A stretch of 64,000 nt of DNA from a bacterium. Lineage in GTDB: Bacteria; Bacteroidota; Ignavibacteria; Ignavibacteriales; Ignavibacteriaceae. Below the pieces are notes generated by a model. It made no database searches and was not told where the DNA came from. It saw nothing but the letters and a program-made list of their open reading frames with translations. Positions within the stretch are counted from its first letter, which is position 1, and every line of letters begins with the position of its first letter. Made by a program: the position numbers and the translations under genes. The stretch covers positions 992,001 through 1,056,000 of the forward strand of contig JADJWC010000001.1 in the NCBI GenBank assembly GCA_016716565.1, in the 5' to 3' direction. Of this stretch, positions 25,454 to 34,526 are shown piece after piece.

Positions 25454-25963
25454 ATGTTTGATGTTCAAAAGTATTTGATGATAGTAGTTTTGATTTTTGT
25501 TGGAATCAGTCCGATAACTTTTTCACAGGCAAAAGATTCTTATAAAGTTGAAATTATTAATGTATCAGATCTTGAAAAAATTATTAATGAAAATGATGAC
25601 CAGGCATTATTGATTAATGTTTGGGCAACATGGTGCGCACCTTGCCGTGAAGAGTTTCCCGAACTGGTCAAACTGGCAAATGATTATAGTAATAAAGTTC
25701 GCGTAGTTGGAATCAGCGTTGATGAGAAAGGAGATTTGGACTCAAAAGTAATCCCATTCTTAAAAAACCAGAAAGCCTCTTTTCAAAATTATCTTTTAAA
25801 AGTGATTGATCCTGAAGATTTCATAAATGCATTAAATGAAAAGTGGGGTGGGGCAATACCTGCTACTTTTATCTATGATAAAGAAGGTAATCAAAAAGAA
25901 ATGATAGTCGGTAAACAAACGTACGAGGTATTTGAAAGTGCTATAAAAAAAGTGATCAACTAG
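25454..25963 (+). CDS. TlpA/ResA-like thioredoxin
   Basis: This 169-residue exported thioredoxin has a signal peptide (to FSQA) and the active site WATWCAPCREEFPEL (CxxC). The IPATFIYDKEG cis-proline region is normal. TlpA/ResA proteins reduce disulfides in cytochrome c or other periplasmic proteins. The gene follows the redoxin gene with two bases between and converges on lgt. Its last codons form one arm of a bidirectional terminator. Confidence 0.9.
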   Translation: MFDVQKYLMIVVLIFVGISPITFSQAKDSYKVEIINVSDLEKIINENDDQALLINVWATWCAPCREEFPELVKLANDYSNKVRVVGISVDEKGDLDSKVIPFLKNQKASFQNYLLKVIDPEDFINALNEKWGGAIPATFIYDKEGNQKEMIVGKQTYEVFESAIKKVIN

Positions 25964-25975
25964 ATCACTTTTTTT
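25945..25975. terminator. Bidirectional terminator overlapping two convergent stop codons
   Basis: AAAAAAAGTGATC (25945-25957) pairs with GATCACTTTTTTT (25963-25975) around AACTA. The hairpin lies across the last codons of the thioredoxin gene and the last codons of lgt, and gives a T-tract in both directions. Confidence 0.85.
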
Positions 25976-26759
25976 TTGCTTCCTGCTTAAATGATTTGAG
26001 TATAAAAAATAGTCCCAACAGCACGAAAGGAATGCTTAAAATCTGACCCATATTCAAAGCCATTCCGGCTTCAAACCCGGATTGATTTTCCTTCACAAAC
26101 TCTACAAAAAATCTGAAAGTAAAAACAAATACGAGAAACGATCCGAACAGTAATCCTTTTCTGTTCTTTTCAATTCCCTTATAGTAGATGAAAAATAAAA
26201 TCAAAAAGATTATTAGATACGCTATTGATTCATAAAGCTGTGCCGGATGTCTTGGCAGGTCATCCACTACTGTGAATATGAAAGCCCAAGAGACATCAGT
26301 TGGTTTTCCGATAATTTCTGAGTTGAATAGATTACCAAGCCGGATAAACGAACCACCTAATGCAGTTACAATGACAACCCTATCAAGAACCCACATCAGC
26401 GGGTAATTTTTTTTCTTGTTTGAAAATAAATAAAGTGAAATGATTATACCGATTGCAGCGCCGTGGCTTGCCAAACCACCCTCCCAAACTTTCAAAATCT
26501 CGATTGGATTTGAAAGATAATATTCTGGATTATAGAAGAGACAATGTCCAAGTCTTGCACCGATTACAGTTCCAAATATCATATACACTGATAATTGTTC
26601 AAGATCAGTTCTGGATCTGCCTTCTTTCTTAAAAACCCAGGACATAATTATATAACCGGCAACGAATGCCATTGCAAATAAAAATCCGTACCAACGGATC
26701 GATACAGGTCCGAGATGAAAAATTTCCGGACTAACACTCCATTCTATAAAAGCCAGCAT
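25965..26759 (-). CDS. lgt: Prolipoprotein diacylglyceryl transferase
   Basis: This 264-residue membrane enzyme moves diacylglycerol from phosphatidylglycerol to the lipobox cysteine of prolipoproteins. It has about seven membrane segments, the IRWYGFLFAMAFVAGY start, the Lgt signature RLGNLFNSEIIGKP and HPAQLYES. Its length is normal. It stands alone, downstream of topA on the same strand. The enzyme serves the many lipoproteins in this window. Confidence 0.95.
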   Translation of the reverse strand: MLAFIEWSVSPEIFHLGPVSIRWYGFLFAMAFVAGYIIMSWVFKKEGRSRTDLEQLSVYMIFGTVIGARLGHCLFYNPEYYLSNPIEILKVWEGGLASHGAAIGIIISLYLFSNKKKNYPLMWVLDRVVIVTALGGSFIRLGNLFNSEIIGKPTDVSWAFIFTVVDDLPRHPAQLYESIAYLIIFLILFFIYYKGIEKNRKGLLFGSFLVFVFTFRFFVEFVKENQSGFEAGMALNMGQILSIPFVLLGLFFILKSFKQEAKKK

Positions 26760-26823
26760 ATTATTTATTAATGATTATAGATTTTATTTGATAAAATACT
26801 GATTATTATTAAATCATTTCGCA

Positions 26824-29166
26824 TCAGGATTTACTTTTGCTGAATCTTCCTCTTCGCTTTGGCTTTGATTTAGCTTCTTCAGCCAGCTTTATACATTCAT
26901 CATAAGTTAAAGAAGCTGGATCAAGATCTTTTGGAATCCTTACATTCTCTTTACCGGCTTTCAGATAAGGTCCCCATCTTCCATTAAGTATTTGAAAATC
27001 AGGATTCTCTTCGAAAGTTTTGATTAATTTCTCTGCATCAGATTTCTTTTTAGCCTCAATAACTTCAATAGCTTCGTCAATTTCAATATCGTGAGGATCG
27101 TACTGACCTTTTATCGAATAAAATTTTCCATCGTATCTCACATAGGGACCAAATCTTCCAATAGCAGCAACAACTTCGTGATCATTATATTTTCCCACAA
27201 CTCTCGGTAGCTTAAACAAATGAAGAGCTTCTTCAAGAGTGATGTTCTCAAGTTTTTGAGTTTTCCTCAATCCCGCATAATGCGGTTTATCATTTTCATC
27301 AGCGGGATTGCTCAATGCAGCAACTGGACCAAATCTTGCCATACGGACAGATACTTGCTTTCCTGTTGCAGGATCTTTTCCAAGAATCCTTTCGCCTGAT
27401 ACTCTTTCTGAAGTTTCGATTGTATGCATCACCTTTTCTTTGAATGGGGGATAAAACTCATCAAGCATTTCGTGGTAATCAATTTCACCATTGGCTATTT
27501 CATCCAGTTCTTCTTCGATATGTGCTGTAAATTGAAAATCCATTATCTGCGGAAAATGTTCAAGCAGAAAATCATTCACAAGCATCGCAACATCGTTCGG
27601 GAATAATTTTCCTTTATCCGCTCCGGTAATCTCAGTCTGTGTTTCACTCTTTATTTTTTTTGATTGATTAAGTGTCAACACAGCATATTTACGTTCTGTA
27701 CCTTCACGCTCTTCTTTGTGAACGTAACCTCTTTTCTGAATTGTGCTGATTGTAGGAGCGTATGTCGAAGGTCTTCCAATTCCAAGTTCTTCAAGTTTTT
27801 TTACAAGACTTGCTTCTGTGTAACGTGCCGGTGGTCTTGTAAATCTCTGTGTTGCAGTTATTTCGTTGAAAGAAATTTTCTCACCTTTTGAAATATCAGG
27901 AAGAATTCCGCCTTCACCGTTCTCACCATTTTCATCATCGCTAGATTCAAAATAGACTTTCAGAAAACCATCAAACTTTATTACTTCACCTTTTGCAACG
28001 AACATTTTTTCAGCTTTGCTGACATTTATTTTCATCGTGGTTCTTTCGAGCTGAGCATCACTCATCTGAGAGGCAATTGCCCGTTTCCAGATCAAGTCGT
28101 ACAAAGCTTTTTCCTCACGAGAACCAGCTATACTCTCTTTGCTGAAATCAGTCGGACGGATTGCTTCATGTGCTTCCTGTGCAGACTTTGATTTCGTTTT
28201 GAACTGTCTACGATGAAGATAATTTTTTCCATACTCAGTTTTTATTTGCTGTTCTGCTGCGTCGAGAGCAAGATCAGAAAGATTGACGGAATCTGTTCGC
28301 ATATAAGTAATCTTGCCGGCTTCATATAATTTCTGTGCAACAAGCATTGTTCGTGCGACTGAAAAACGAAGCTTTCTGCTTGCTTCCTGCTGTAAAGTTG
28401 AAGTTGTAAATGGTGGGGAAGGAGATTTCTTTGCAGGTTTTTTCTCTACACTATCGATGAAAAAATCAGATATCTTACATTTTTCGAGAAATTCTTCTGC
28501 TTCCTGCTGTGTCTCAAAGTAATCAGGCACCTCAGCTTTGAACTCAGTCTTTTTACCATCCTTATCGGTGACAATAAAAGTTCCAGTTACTTTAAATCTT
28601 GATTCAGTTTTGAATGAATCAATTTCTCTTTCACGCTCAACAATTAATCTTACTGCAACCGATTGTACTCTTCCGGCGGATAATTTTGGTTTTACTTTAC
28701 GCCAGAGAATAGGGGATAATTCAAAACCAACCAGACGATCTAAAATTCTTCTTGATTGCTGAGAGTTTACAAGATTGTAATCGATACCGCGCGGATTTTT
28801 TACAGCTTCAAGGATTGCAGGTTTAGTAATCTCGGAGAAAACAATCCGTCTGATTTTTTTTTCAGGTAACTCTAAAACTTCTTTAAGATGCCATGCGATT
28901 GCTTCGCCTTCACGGTCTTCGTCAGTTGCGAGCCAAACAGTCTCTGATTTATCAGCAAGTTTTTTTAACTCTTTCACCAAAGATTTTTTTTCTTCAGGAA
29001 TTATATAATGAGGTGAAAAATTGTTTTCTACATCAATTCCTTTATCTTTTTTCTTTAGATCACGAACATGTCCATAGCTGGACGTGACTAAAAAGTCTTC
29101 TCCAAGAAATTTTTCAATTGTGCTGGCTTTTGCAGGTGATTCAACAATTACAACATTTTTTGCCAT
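26824..29166 (-). CDS. topA: DNA topoisomerase I
   Basis: This 780-residue type IA topoisomerase relaxes negative supercoils. The TOPRIM domain begins VVIVESPAKASTIEKFLG, and AWLATDEDREGEAIAWHL-type acidic residues follow. The active-site tyrosine lies in ITYMRTDSVNLSD. The C-terminus has two Topo C-terminal repeats (FGPVAALS, FGPYVRYDG and GPYLKAG segments) rather than cysteine zinc fingers, and a basic tail. Its length is usual for the Bacteroidetes/Chlorobi group. Confidence 0.97.
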   Translation of the reverse strand: MAKNVVIVESPAKASTIEKFLGEDFLVTSSYGHVRDLKKKDKGIDVENNFSPHYIIPEEKKSLVKELKKLADKSETVWLATDEDREGEAIAWHLKEVLELPEKKIRRIVFSEITKPAILEAVKNPRGIDYNLVNSQQSRRILDRLVGFELSPILWRKVKPKLSAGRVQSVAVRLIVEREREIDSFKTESRFKVTGTFIVTDKDGKKTEFKAEVPDYFETQQEAEEFLEKCKISDFFIDSVEKKPAKKSPSPPFTTSTLQQEASRKLRFSVARTMLVAQKLYEAGKITYMRTDSVNLSDLALDAAEQQIKTEYGKNYLHRRQFKTKSKSAQEAHEAIRPTDFSKESIAGSREEKALYDLIWKRAIASQMSDAQLERTTMKINVSKAEKMFVAKGEVIKFDGFLKVYFESSDDENGENGEGGILPDISKGEKISFNEITATQRFTRPPARYTEASLVKKLEELGIGRPSTYAPTISTIQKRGYVHKEEREGTERKYAVLTLNQSKKIKSETQTEITGADKGKLFPNDVAMLVNDFLLEHFPQIMDFQFTAHIEEELDEIANGEIDYHEMLDEFYPPFKEKVMHTIETSERVSGERILGKDPATGKQVSVRMARFGPVAALSNPADENDKPHYAGLRKTQKLENITLEEALHLFKLPRVVGKYNDHEVVAAIGRFGPYVRYDGKFYSIKGQYDPHDIEIDEAIEVIEAKKKSDAEKLIKTFEENPDFQILNGRWGPYLKAGKENVRIPKDLDPASLTYDECIKLAEEAKSKPKRRGRFSKSKS

Positions 29167-29327
29167 ATTTTCTTTTATTTTAATTAAAGTCTCAATTTTG
29201 ACGGCGCAAATTAAGTTATATTTAAAGAGAATTTCAAAGTTATTTTTTTATTGTGCGCTTATTCACTGAATTAGCAAGATTTCATTGCCTTTTGAATTAA
29301 GAATATTTTTTATAACAGAATACTAGT

Positions 29328-29570
29328 GTGAAAAGTTTTATCGGAAGAATTTTAAGCATTTTAGCGATTCCGTTGATCATTTTAATTAAAATTTATCAGT
29401 TGCTGATTTCGCCATTATTTCCACCATCCTGCAGGTTCACTCCAACCTGTTCTCACTATTCAGTTGAAGCATTACAGAAGTACGGTATCTTCAAAGGAAG
29501 CTGGCTGGGATTCAGAAGAATAATCAGATGTCATCCCTGGGGAGGAAGCGGTTATGATCCTGTTCCATAA
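29328..29570 (+). CDS. yidD: Membrane protein insertion efficiency factor
   Basis: This 80-residue protein starts at GTG. It has the typical YidD pattern: a hydrophobic N-terminus ([19 protein letters not shown]), [19 protein letters not shown], and [14 protein letters not shown] at the end. It helps YidC-dependent insertion of inner-membrane proteins. It is separated by 14 nt from mtgA. Confidence 0.95.
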   Translation: MKSFIGRILSILAIPLIILIKIYQLLISPLFPPSCRFTPTCSHYSVEALQKYGIFKGSWLGFRRIIRCHPWGGSGYDPVP

Positions 29571-29584
29571 TTTTCAAAATGTAA

Positions 29585-30310
29585 ATGGCAAAAAGAAAAT
29601 CAAAGTTTAAACAATTCATCAGAAGATTACCAAAAATTGTTCTGAAAATTATTCTTGGTTTCATTATCGTTTCTATCTTTGTTGTGCTGCTCCTCAAATG
29701 GCTCAATCCGATCACTTCATCAATTATGATTCAAAGAAAGATCGAAGCAGTTATCACTTTTAAAGAAAGACAGATAATTGCCTATCAATGGTTCAGTTAT
29801 GATGATATAGCAAAACAGATGGCACTTGCAGTAGTTGCAGCTGAAGACCAAAATTTTCCGAACCATTTTGGATTTGATTTTGAACAGATTGAAAAAGCTA
29901 TTGAGCAGCACAACCGTGGAAGAAAACTTCGAGGTGCTAGCACAATCACTCAGCAAGTTGCAAAAAATTTATTTCTCTGGGAAGGAAGAAGTTTTATCAG
30001 AAAAGGTTTTGAAGCTTACTTCACTGTTTTGATTGAACTGCTGTGGAGTAAAGAAAGAATTCTCGAAGTGTATCTCAACATAATAGAAACCGGAGATATG
30101 ATATTCGGAGTTGGCGCAGCAAGCCAGATCTATTTTAAGAAGCTTCCCTCGAAACTGAACAGAAGTCAAGCGGCTTTAATTGCTGCAACGATTCCAAATC
30201 CAAATCGTTTTTCCGTGAAAAGACCATCAGGATATGTTTTAAGAAGACAAGGCTGGATACTAGGACAAATGAGCTCACTCGGTGGAGTTGAATATCTTAA
30301 AAATCTTTAG
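29585..30310 (+). CDS. mtgA: Monofunctional biosynthetic peptidoglycan transglycosylase
   Basis: This 241-residue GT51 enzyme polymerises lipid II into glycan strands. It has one N-terminal membrane anchor (IVLKIILGFIIVSIFVVLLL) and the GT51 motifs AAEDQNFPNHFGFD (first catalytic Glu), GASTITQQVAKNLFLW and KERILEVYLNIIETG. There is no penicillin-binding domain. Its length is normal. Confidence 0.95.
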   Translation: MAKRKSKFKQFIRRLPKIVLKIILGFIIVSIFVVLLLKWLNPITSSIMIQRKIEAVITFKERQIIAYQWFSYDDIAKQMALAVVAAEDQNFPNHFGFDFEQIEKAIEQHNRGRKLRGASTITQQVAKNLFLWEGRSFIRKGFEAYFTVLIELLWSKERILEVYLNIIETGDMIFGVGAASQIYFKKLPSKLNRSQAALIAATIPNPNRFSVKRPSGYVLRRQGWILGQMSSLGGVEYLKNL

Positions 30311-30420
30311 TTATTTTTGCTGTGTGGAGGCAATTTTTGTTCTGTTTTTAATGATTAATTAAGTCCGCATTAATTCACTGATAGTTTAATTTAAAAATTA
30401 ATGTAAGGAAAACTGACCAA

Positions 30421-32874
30421 GTGAAGCAGTCTGTTTTAGGTGATGTTTCACTACTAATCGCAGATATCCTGATTTTTTTTATCTGCGTTGGAGGATTATA
30501 TCTTATAACTCTAAAAGCAGGCTTACCTTTTAAAACTTCAGTCGAAAACTCTTCCTTAATTGTTTCCGAAAATTCTCATAAAATTAAAGACATAATTCCT
30601 GGCGATGAAATCATAAGTATCGACTATCACACCTTTACAAAATGGGAAGAAGTAGAACTGTATCTTGATGGTAAAAGAATCGGAGAAAGTATCTATCTGG
30701 AATTAAAGAGGAATGGATCTTCTGCTCTCGTTTCAGTTCATCTTACTAATTATTATACTCTTTTCGATCTTATAATCATTTCCCTCGTAGGAATTACATT
30801 TTTTGGAATGGGTGTTTTTGTTCGTTTGAAAGCTCCGGGTAATAACTCCGCACAGTTCTTCCATTGGGCAAGCATCGGACTGGGGATGGTAATAGTGATG
30901 ACAGCTGGCTACTTTAATATTCAACCGTCTGGTTATGGTCACTTTAACAGAATCTTGTGGTTATTTGCTTATAGTGTTACTCCTGTATCATTTATTCATT
31001 TCACTGCTTCATTCATTAAGGAAAAAATTAAAGGGATTCGAAATATTTTATGGTTTTTTTATATAAGTGCATTCATCAATACAATTATTCTAACCTATCT
31101 TTTTCTTGATTCAACACTTGGTGGGAATACTGAGAGTTTAAAATATTATGTCACTTTCTTCAATTCATTCTTCCGATTATTCCTTATAAGTTGTATAGTC
31201 ATTGCAATATCGATATGTATTTACGCATACAGATCTACCAATGAAATTGAAGAACGAAAAAGGCTTCAGTGGCTGCTGCTAGGTTTCTTTATCGGTCCGC
31301 TCAGCTTCGTAATTTTTTGGGTTATTCCGATCTTCCTGACTGGATACAGTCTCATTCCTGAATCTCTCGTTTTGATATTTCTAACAGCTATTCCGATAAC
31401 CTTCAGTATAGCTATTGTTAAATATCACTTAATGAATATCAATCTGATTATAAGAAGGAGCGTTGTCTACACAATCATCCTTGGTATAATAATTTTAACA
31501 TACATCGGAATCTCTTCACTGATTACACTTTTTGTAAGCGACATTAATCCTGCCTTCCCATCAGTGATAACGGCATTTGCAGTTGTAGCTTTGCTGCAGC
31601 CAGTCAAGAATGCCATTCAGAAATTCGTTGATAAAAAATTTTTCAGAGTTGAGTATGATTATCGTGAAGAACAGCAGAAGTTTCTAGATGAAATAAAAAA
31701 TATTTTCGATATTCACTCACTTGCTGATTTAATTGTAAATCGTACAGATAATTTAATTCCGGTTGAAAAAATCGGATTCTTTGAACTGATCAAGGAAACC
31801 GGACGAGTGAAGATAATCGCAAATAAAGGCTGGGAAATGCTGCAAAGCAGAAGTATCAGGTTTGAATCAGAAAATCTGAAAACTGATTTATCTATTCCGG
31901 TAGCTGTTGATGATAGAGTTGAACCAGGACTTAAAATTGAATCTGCTGATATAAAAGTATTTAAAAGATGGGGAATGGTGCTTGTCTTTCCTGTAAAATC
32001 CCCGGGAGGAATTATACATGGATTTCTTGTGCTTGGAGCAAAAAAATCCGGTCAAAGATTTCTGAAAGACGATATTGACCTGTTGAATACAGTTGCGGCG
32101 GCAGCTGCACTTGCAATCGACAGAATAAAACTTCAGGAAGAATTAATTCTTGAACAATTGGAAGCAAAACGACTTGAAGAACTGAACGAGTTAAAATCCT
32201 TTTTTATGCAGACAATAACACATGAGCTAAAAACTCCTTTAACTTCTATTAAAATGTTTACTGAAAAGTTACAGAATAAAAAGAACCTTGATTCTGAAAA
32301 GGCTGATTTCTCATTGAAAGTTATTGATGGGGAGAGCGACAAGCTCAGAAGATTGATTGATAATATATTAGACTACGCAAGAATTGAAAAGGGTATGAAG
32401 ACTTATAATCAAAAACCAGTAGACCTTACTTTGGTCGTCCGCAAAGCCATTGAGTCAATGAAATATCAATTTATGATTAGTAAGCAATCAGTTGAATCTT
32501 GCATTCCATCAGAAAAAATATTTATCAATGCAGATGAAGAAGCAGTTGAGAGAGCTATAACAAATTTGTTAACAAATGCCAGCAAGTATTCCTTCCCTGA
32601 AAGTAAAACATCAGTGACTGCAGGTTTATCAGACAAAAGAGCATTTGTAGAAGTAAAAGACCAGGGCAGGGGAATTCCTGAAGAGGATTTAAAGTACATA
32701 TTTGAACCGTTTAAGAGAGTGACGACACAGGAAACAAAGAAGATTGAAGGAACTGGCTTAGGACTCGCGATTGTAAAACATATTATGGATGCACATCAAG
32801 GACAGATTGAAGTTGAAAGCAAAGTTGGTAAAGGAAGTAAATTCACATTGTGGTTTCCATTAACAAATGAATAA
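30421..32874 (+). CDS. Membrane sensor histidine kinase with PDZ and GAF-like domains
   Basis: This 817-residue kinase starts at GTG. The order is: a membrane helix, a PDZ-like periplasmic domain at about 40-105 (IPGDEIISIDYHTFTKWEEV), about eight membrane helices to residue 400, a GAF-like domain at about 415-560, a HisKA domain with phospho-acceptor H601 (ITHELKTPLTS), and HATPase (NLLTNASKYS, DQGRGIPEED, GTGLGLAIV). The stop overlaps the next gene by eight bases, so it is translationally coupled to the receiver-cyclase. The signal is unknown; the PDZ plus multi-helix input suggests membrane or envelope sensing. Confidence 0.9.
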   Translation: MKQSVLGDVSLLIADILIFFICVGGLYLITLKAGLPFKTSVENSSLIVSENSHKIKDIIPGDEIISIDYHTFTKWEEVELYLDGKRIGESIYLELKRNGSSALVSVHLTNYYTLFDLIIISLVGITFFGMGVFVRLKAPGNNSAQFFHWASIGLGMVIVMTAGYFNIQPSGYGHFNRILWLFAYSVTPVSFIHFTASFIKEKIKGIRNILWFFYISAFINTIILTYLFLDSTLGGNTESLKYYVTFFNSFFRLFLISCIVIAISICIYAYRSTNEIEERKRLQWLLLGFFIGPLSFVIFWVIPIFLTGYSLIPESLVLIFLTAIPITFSIAIVKYHLMNINLIIRRSVVYTIILGIIILTYIGISSLITLFVSDINPAFPSVITAFAVVALLQPVKNAIQKFVDKKFFRVEYDYREEQQKFLDEIKNIFDIHSLADLIVNRTDNLIPVEKIGFFELIKETGRVKIIANKGWEMLQSRSIRFESENLKTDLSIPVAVDDRVEPGLKIESADIKVFKRWGMVLVFPVKSPGGIIHGFLVLGAKKSGQRFLKDDIDLLNTVAAAAALAIDRIKLQEELILEQLEAKRLEELNELKSFFMQTITHELKTPLTSIKMFTEKLQNKKNLDSEKADFSLKVIDGESDKLRRLIDNILDYARIEKGMKTYNQKPVDLTLVVRKAIESMKYQFMISKQSVESCIPSEKIFINADEEAVERAITNLLTNASKYSFPESKTSVTAGLSDKRAFVEVKDQGRGIPEEDLKYIFEPFKRVTTQETKKIEGTGLGLAIVKHIMDAHQGQIEVESKVGKGSKFTLWFPLTNE

Positions 32875-33778
32875 AAAAATTTTGGTTGTTGAAGATGAAC
32901 CTGCAATTTTGTTAGGACTCGAAGAATTTCTCAAAGAAGAAAACTTTGAAGTAATTAAATCCGACGATGGAAAACAGGGTTATGAGCTTGCATTAAAAGA
33001 AATACCTGACCTTATCTTGCTTGATGTTAATTTACCTTCAATTGATGGCATCCAGGTTTGCAGAATGTTGCGCGAAAAAGGATTTCAGAACCCGATAATT
33101 ATTTTAACTTCAAGAGGAGAAAAGATTGATAAAGTAGTCGGACTAGAGGTTGGTGCCGATGATTATGTTACTAAACCGTTTGACACAAGAGAACTACTTG
33201 CCAGAATAAGAACAAATCTCAGACGTTCCGGTTTGGAAGCAGATAGAGAGACAGTCATCGAAAAAAAGGAAGAATTACAAAAGCATCTACTTGCTATAAT
33301 GTTTTCAGATATGAAAAACTACTCAAAAAAAATGAACAGGGATGAAGAACTTGCATTAACGCTGTTGCAAGATCATAATGATATAATGAAAAATTCAATT
33401 AGGAAATTTAATGGCAGAATTGTTGAAATAATTGGTGATGCATTCCTTGCTGCTTTTGAAAGTGCCATAGACTGTCTGAACTGCTGTTTGAATATTCAGA
33501 AAAAATTCAGTGAATATAACTTATTAAAACCGAAGCATCAGAAAATCAAAGTGAGAATTGGAGTTCACGTTGGTGATGTAATTGAATTTGAAGGCGGTCT
33601 TAAAGGAGACGCATTGAATGTTGCTGCAAGAATCCAGCAGATCGCCGAACCCGGAACCATTTATGCATCAGAAAACTTTTACTTAACGGTGAAGGGGAAA
33701 ACCAGTACGGAGTTCAAAAAATTAGGAGCATTTCAATTGAAAAATATTAAGGAAGAGATAGATATTTATATCGCTTAA
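32867..33778 (+). CDS. Response regulator fused to class III adenylate/guanylate cyclase
   Basis: This 303-residue protein has a receiver at 1-120 (phospho-acceptor D53 in LLLDVNLP, VTKPF lysine) and a class III nucleotide cyclase domain at about 140-303. Both metal-binding aspartates are present (D148 in FSDMKN and D191 in GDAFLAAF, 43 apart), as are the catalytic Asn and Arg in LNVAARIQ. The enzyme should therefore be active and make cAMP or cGMP under control of the upstream kinase. The residues deciding ATP versus GTP cannot be assigned safely by eye. Confidence 0.9.
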   Translation: MNKKILVVEDEPAILLGLEEFLKEENFEVIKSDDGKQGYELALKEIPDLILLDVNLPSIDGIQVCRMLREKGFQNPIIILTSRGEKIDKVVGLEVGADDYVTKPFDTRELLARIRTNLRRSGLEADRETVIEKKEELQKHLLAIMFSDMKNYSKKMNRDEELALTLLQDHNDIMKNSIRKFNGRIVEIIGDAFLAAFESAIDCLNCCLNIQKKFSEYNLLKPKHQKIKVRIGVHVGDVIEFEGGLKGDALNVAARIQQIAEPGTIYASENFYLTVKGKTSTEFKKLGAFQLKNIKEEIDIYIA

Positions 33779-33831
33779 TTTATTATTTTATTTCTAACCT
33801 GATTCTCATAAATATTTTTTCGGGAGGCATA

Positions 33832-34512
33832 ATGAAAAAAATATTAATTATTGAAGATGATCCGGCAACAATAACTGGATTGGAAGAATCTCTCAAAGAA
33901 GAACATTACGAAGTCTCAACTTCAATGTCCGGACAAATGGGATATGACAAAGCCATTGAAAATGGATTCGATCTTATCGTACTCGATTTGATGCTGCCAG
34001 AGAAAAATGGAATTGATGTTTGCAGGGATTTAAGAAAAAATGGAGTGAATACGCCAATAATCATGCTCACCGGAAGAAAAGAGGAAGTTGATAAAATTAT
34101 TGGATTGGAGATTGGAGCTGATGATTATGTTACCAAACCATTCAGTACAAGGGAACTTTTAGCGAGGGTAAAAGCTTTATTACGCCGCCCAAAAGAAATG
34201 AGTAAAAATATAGAAGAGTATTCATTCGGTGATGTTCACTTTGATTTTAAAAAACAGGAAGCAAAAAAAGCAAGTATCTCTATAAAACTTTCGGCAATGG
34301 AATTCAAATTAATGAAATATTTTATCGAAAGAGAAGGTGAAGTAATTGACAGGAATACTCTGCTCAACGATGTATGGGGTTATGAAAATTATCCATCAAC
34401 AAGAACCGTAGATAACTTTATTCTGAACATCAGAAAAAAAATTGAAGACGATCCCTCAAAACCAAAACACCTTGTTAAAGTTCCAAGAGTAGGATATAAG
34501 TTTGTGAAATAG
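33832..34512 (+). CDS. OmpR/PhoB-family response regulator
   Basis: This 226-residue regulator has a receiver at 1-120 (D52 in VLDLMLPEKNG, VTKPF) and an OmpR-type winged helix at about 130-226 (LSAMEFKLMKYFIEREGEVI, TVDNFILNIRKKIEDDP, VPRVGYKFVK). GGGAGG precedes the ATG. It is the third gene of the kinase operon and ends 15 nt from the end of the convergent lipid-type operon. OmpR/PhoB proteins bind tandem repeats with 10-11 bp period, so it is a candidate for reading the TGACA repeats found at five promoters in this window. That link is inference. Confidence 0.93.
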   Translation: MKKILIIEDDPATITGLEESLKEEHYEVSTSMSGQMGYDKAIENGFDLIVLDLMLPEKNGIDVCRDLRKNGVNTPIIMLTGRKEEVDKIIGLEIGADDYVTKPFSTRELLARVKALLRRPKEMSKNIEEYSFGDVHFDFKKQEAKKASISIKLSAMEFKLMKYFIEREGEVIDRNTLLNDVWGYENYPSTRTVDNFILNIRKKIEDDPSKPKHLVKVPRVGYKFVK

Positions 34513-34526
34513 TTGACTGAGTCATT

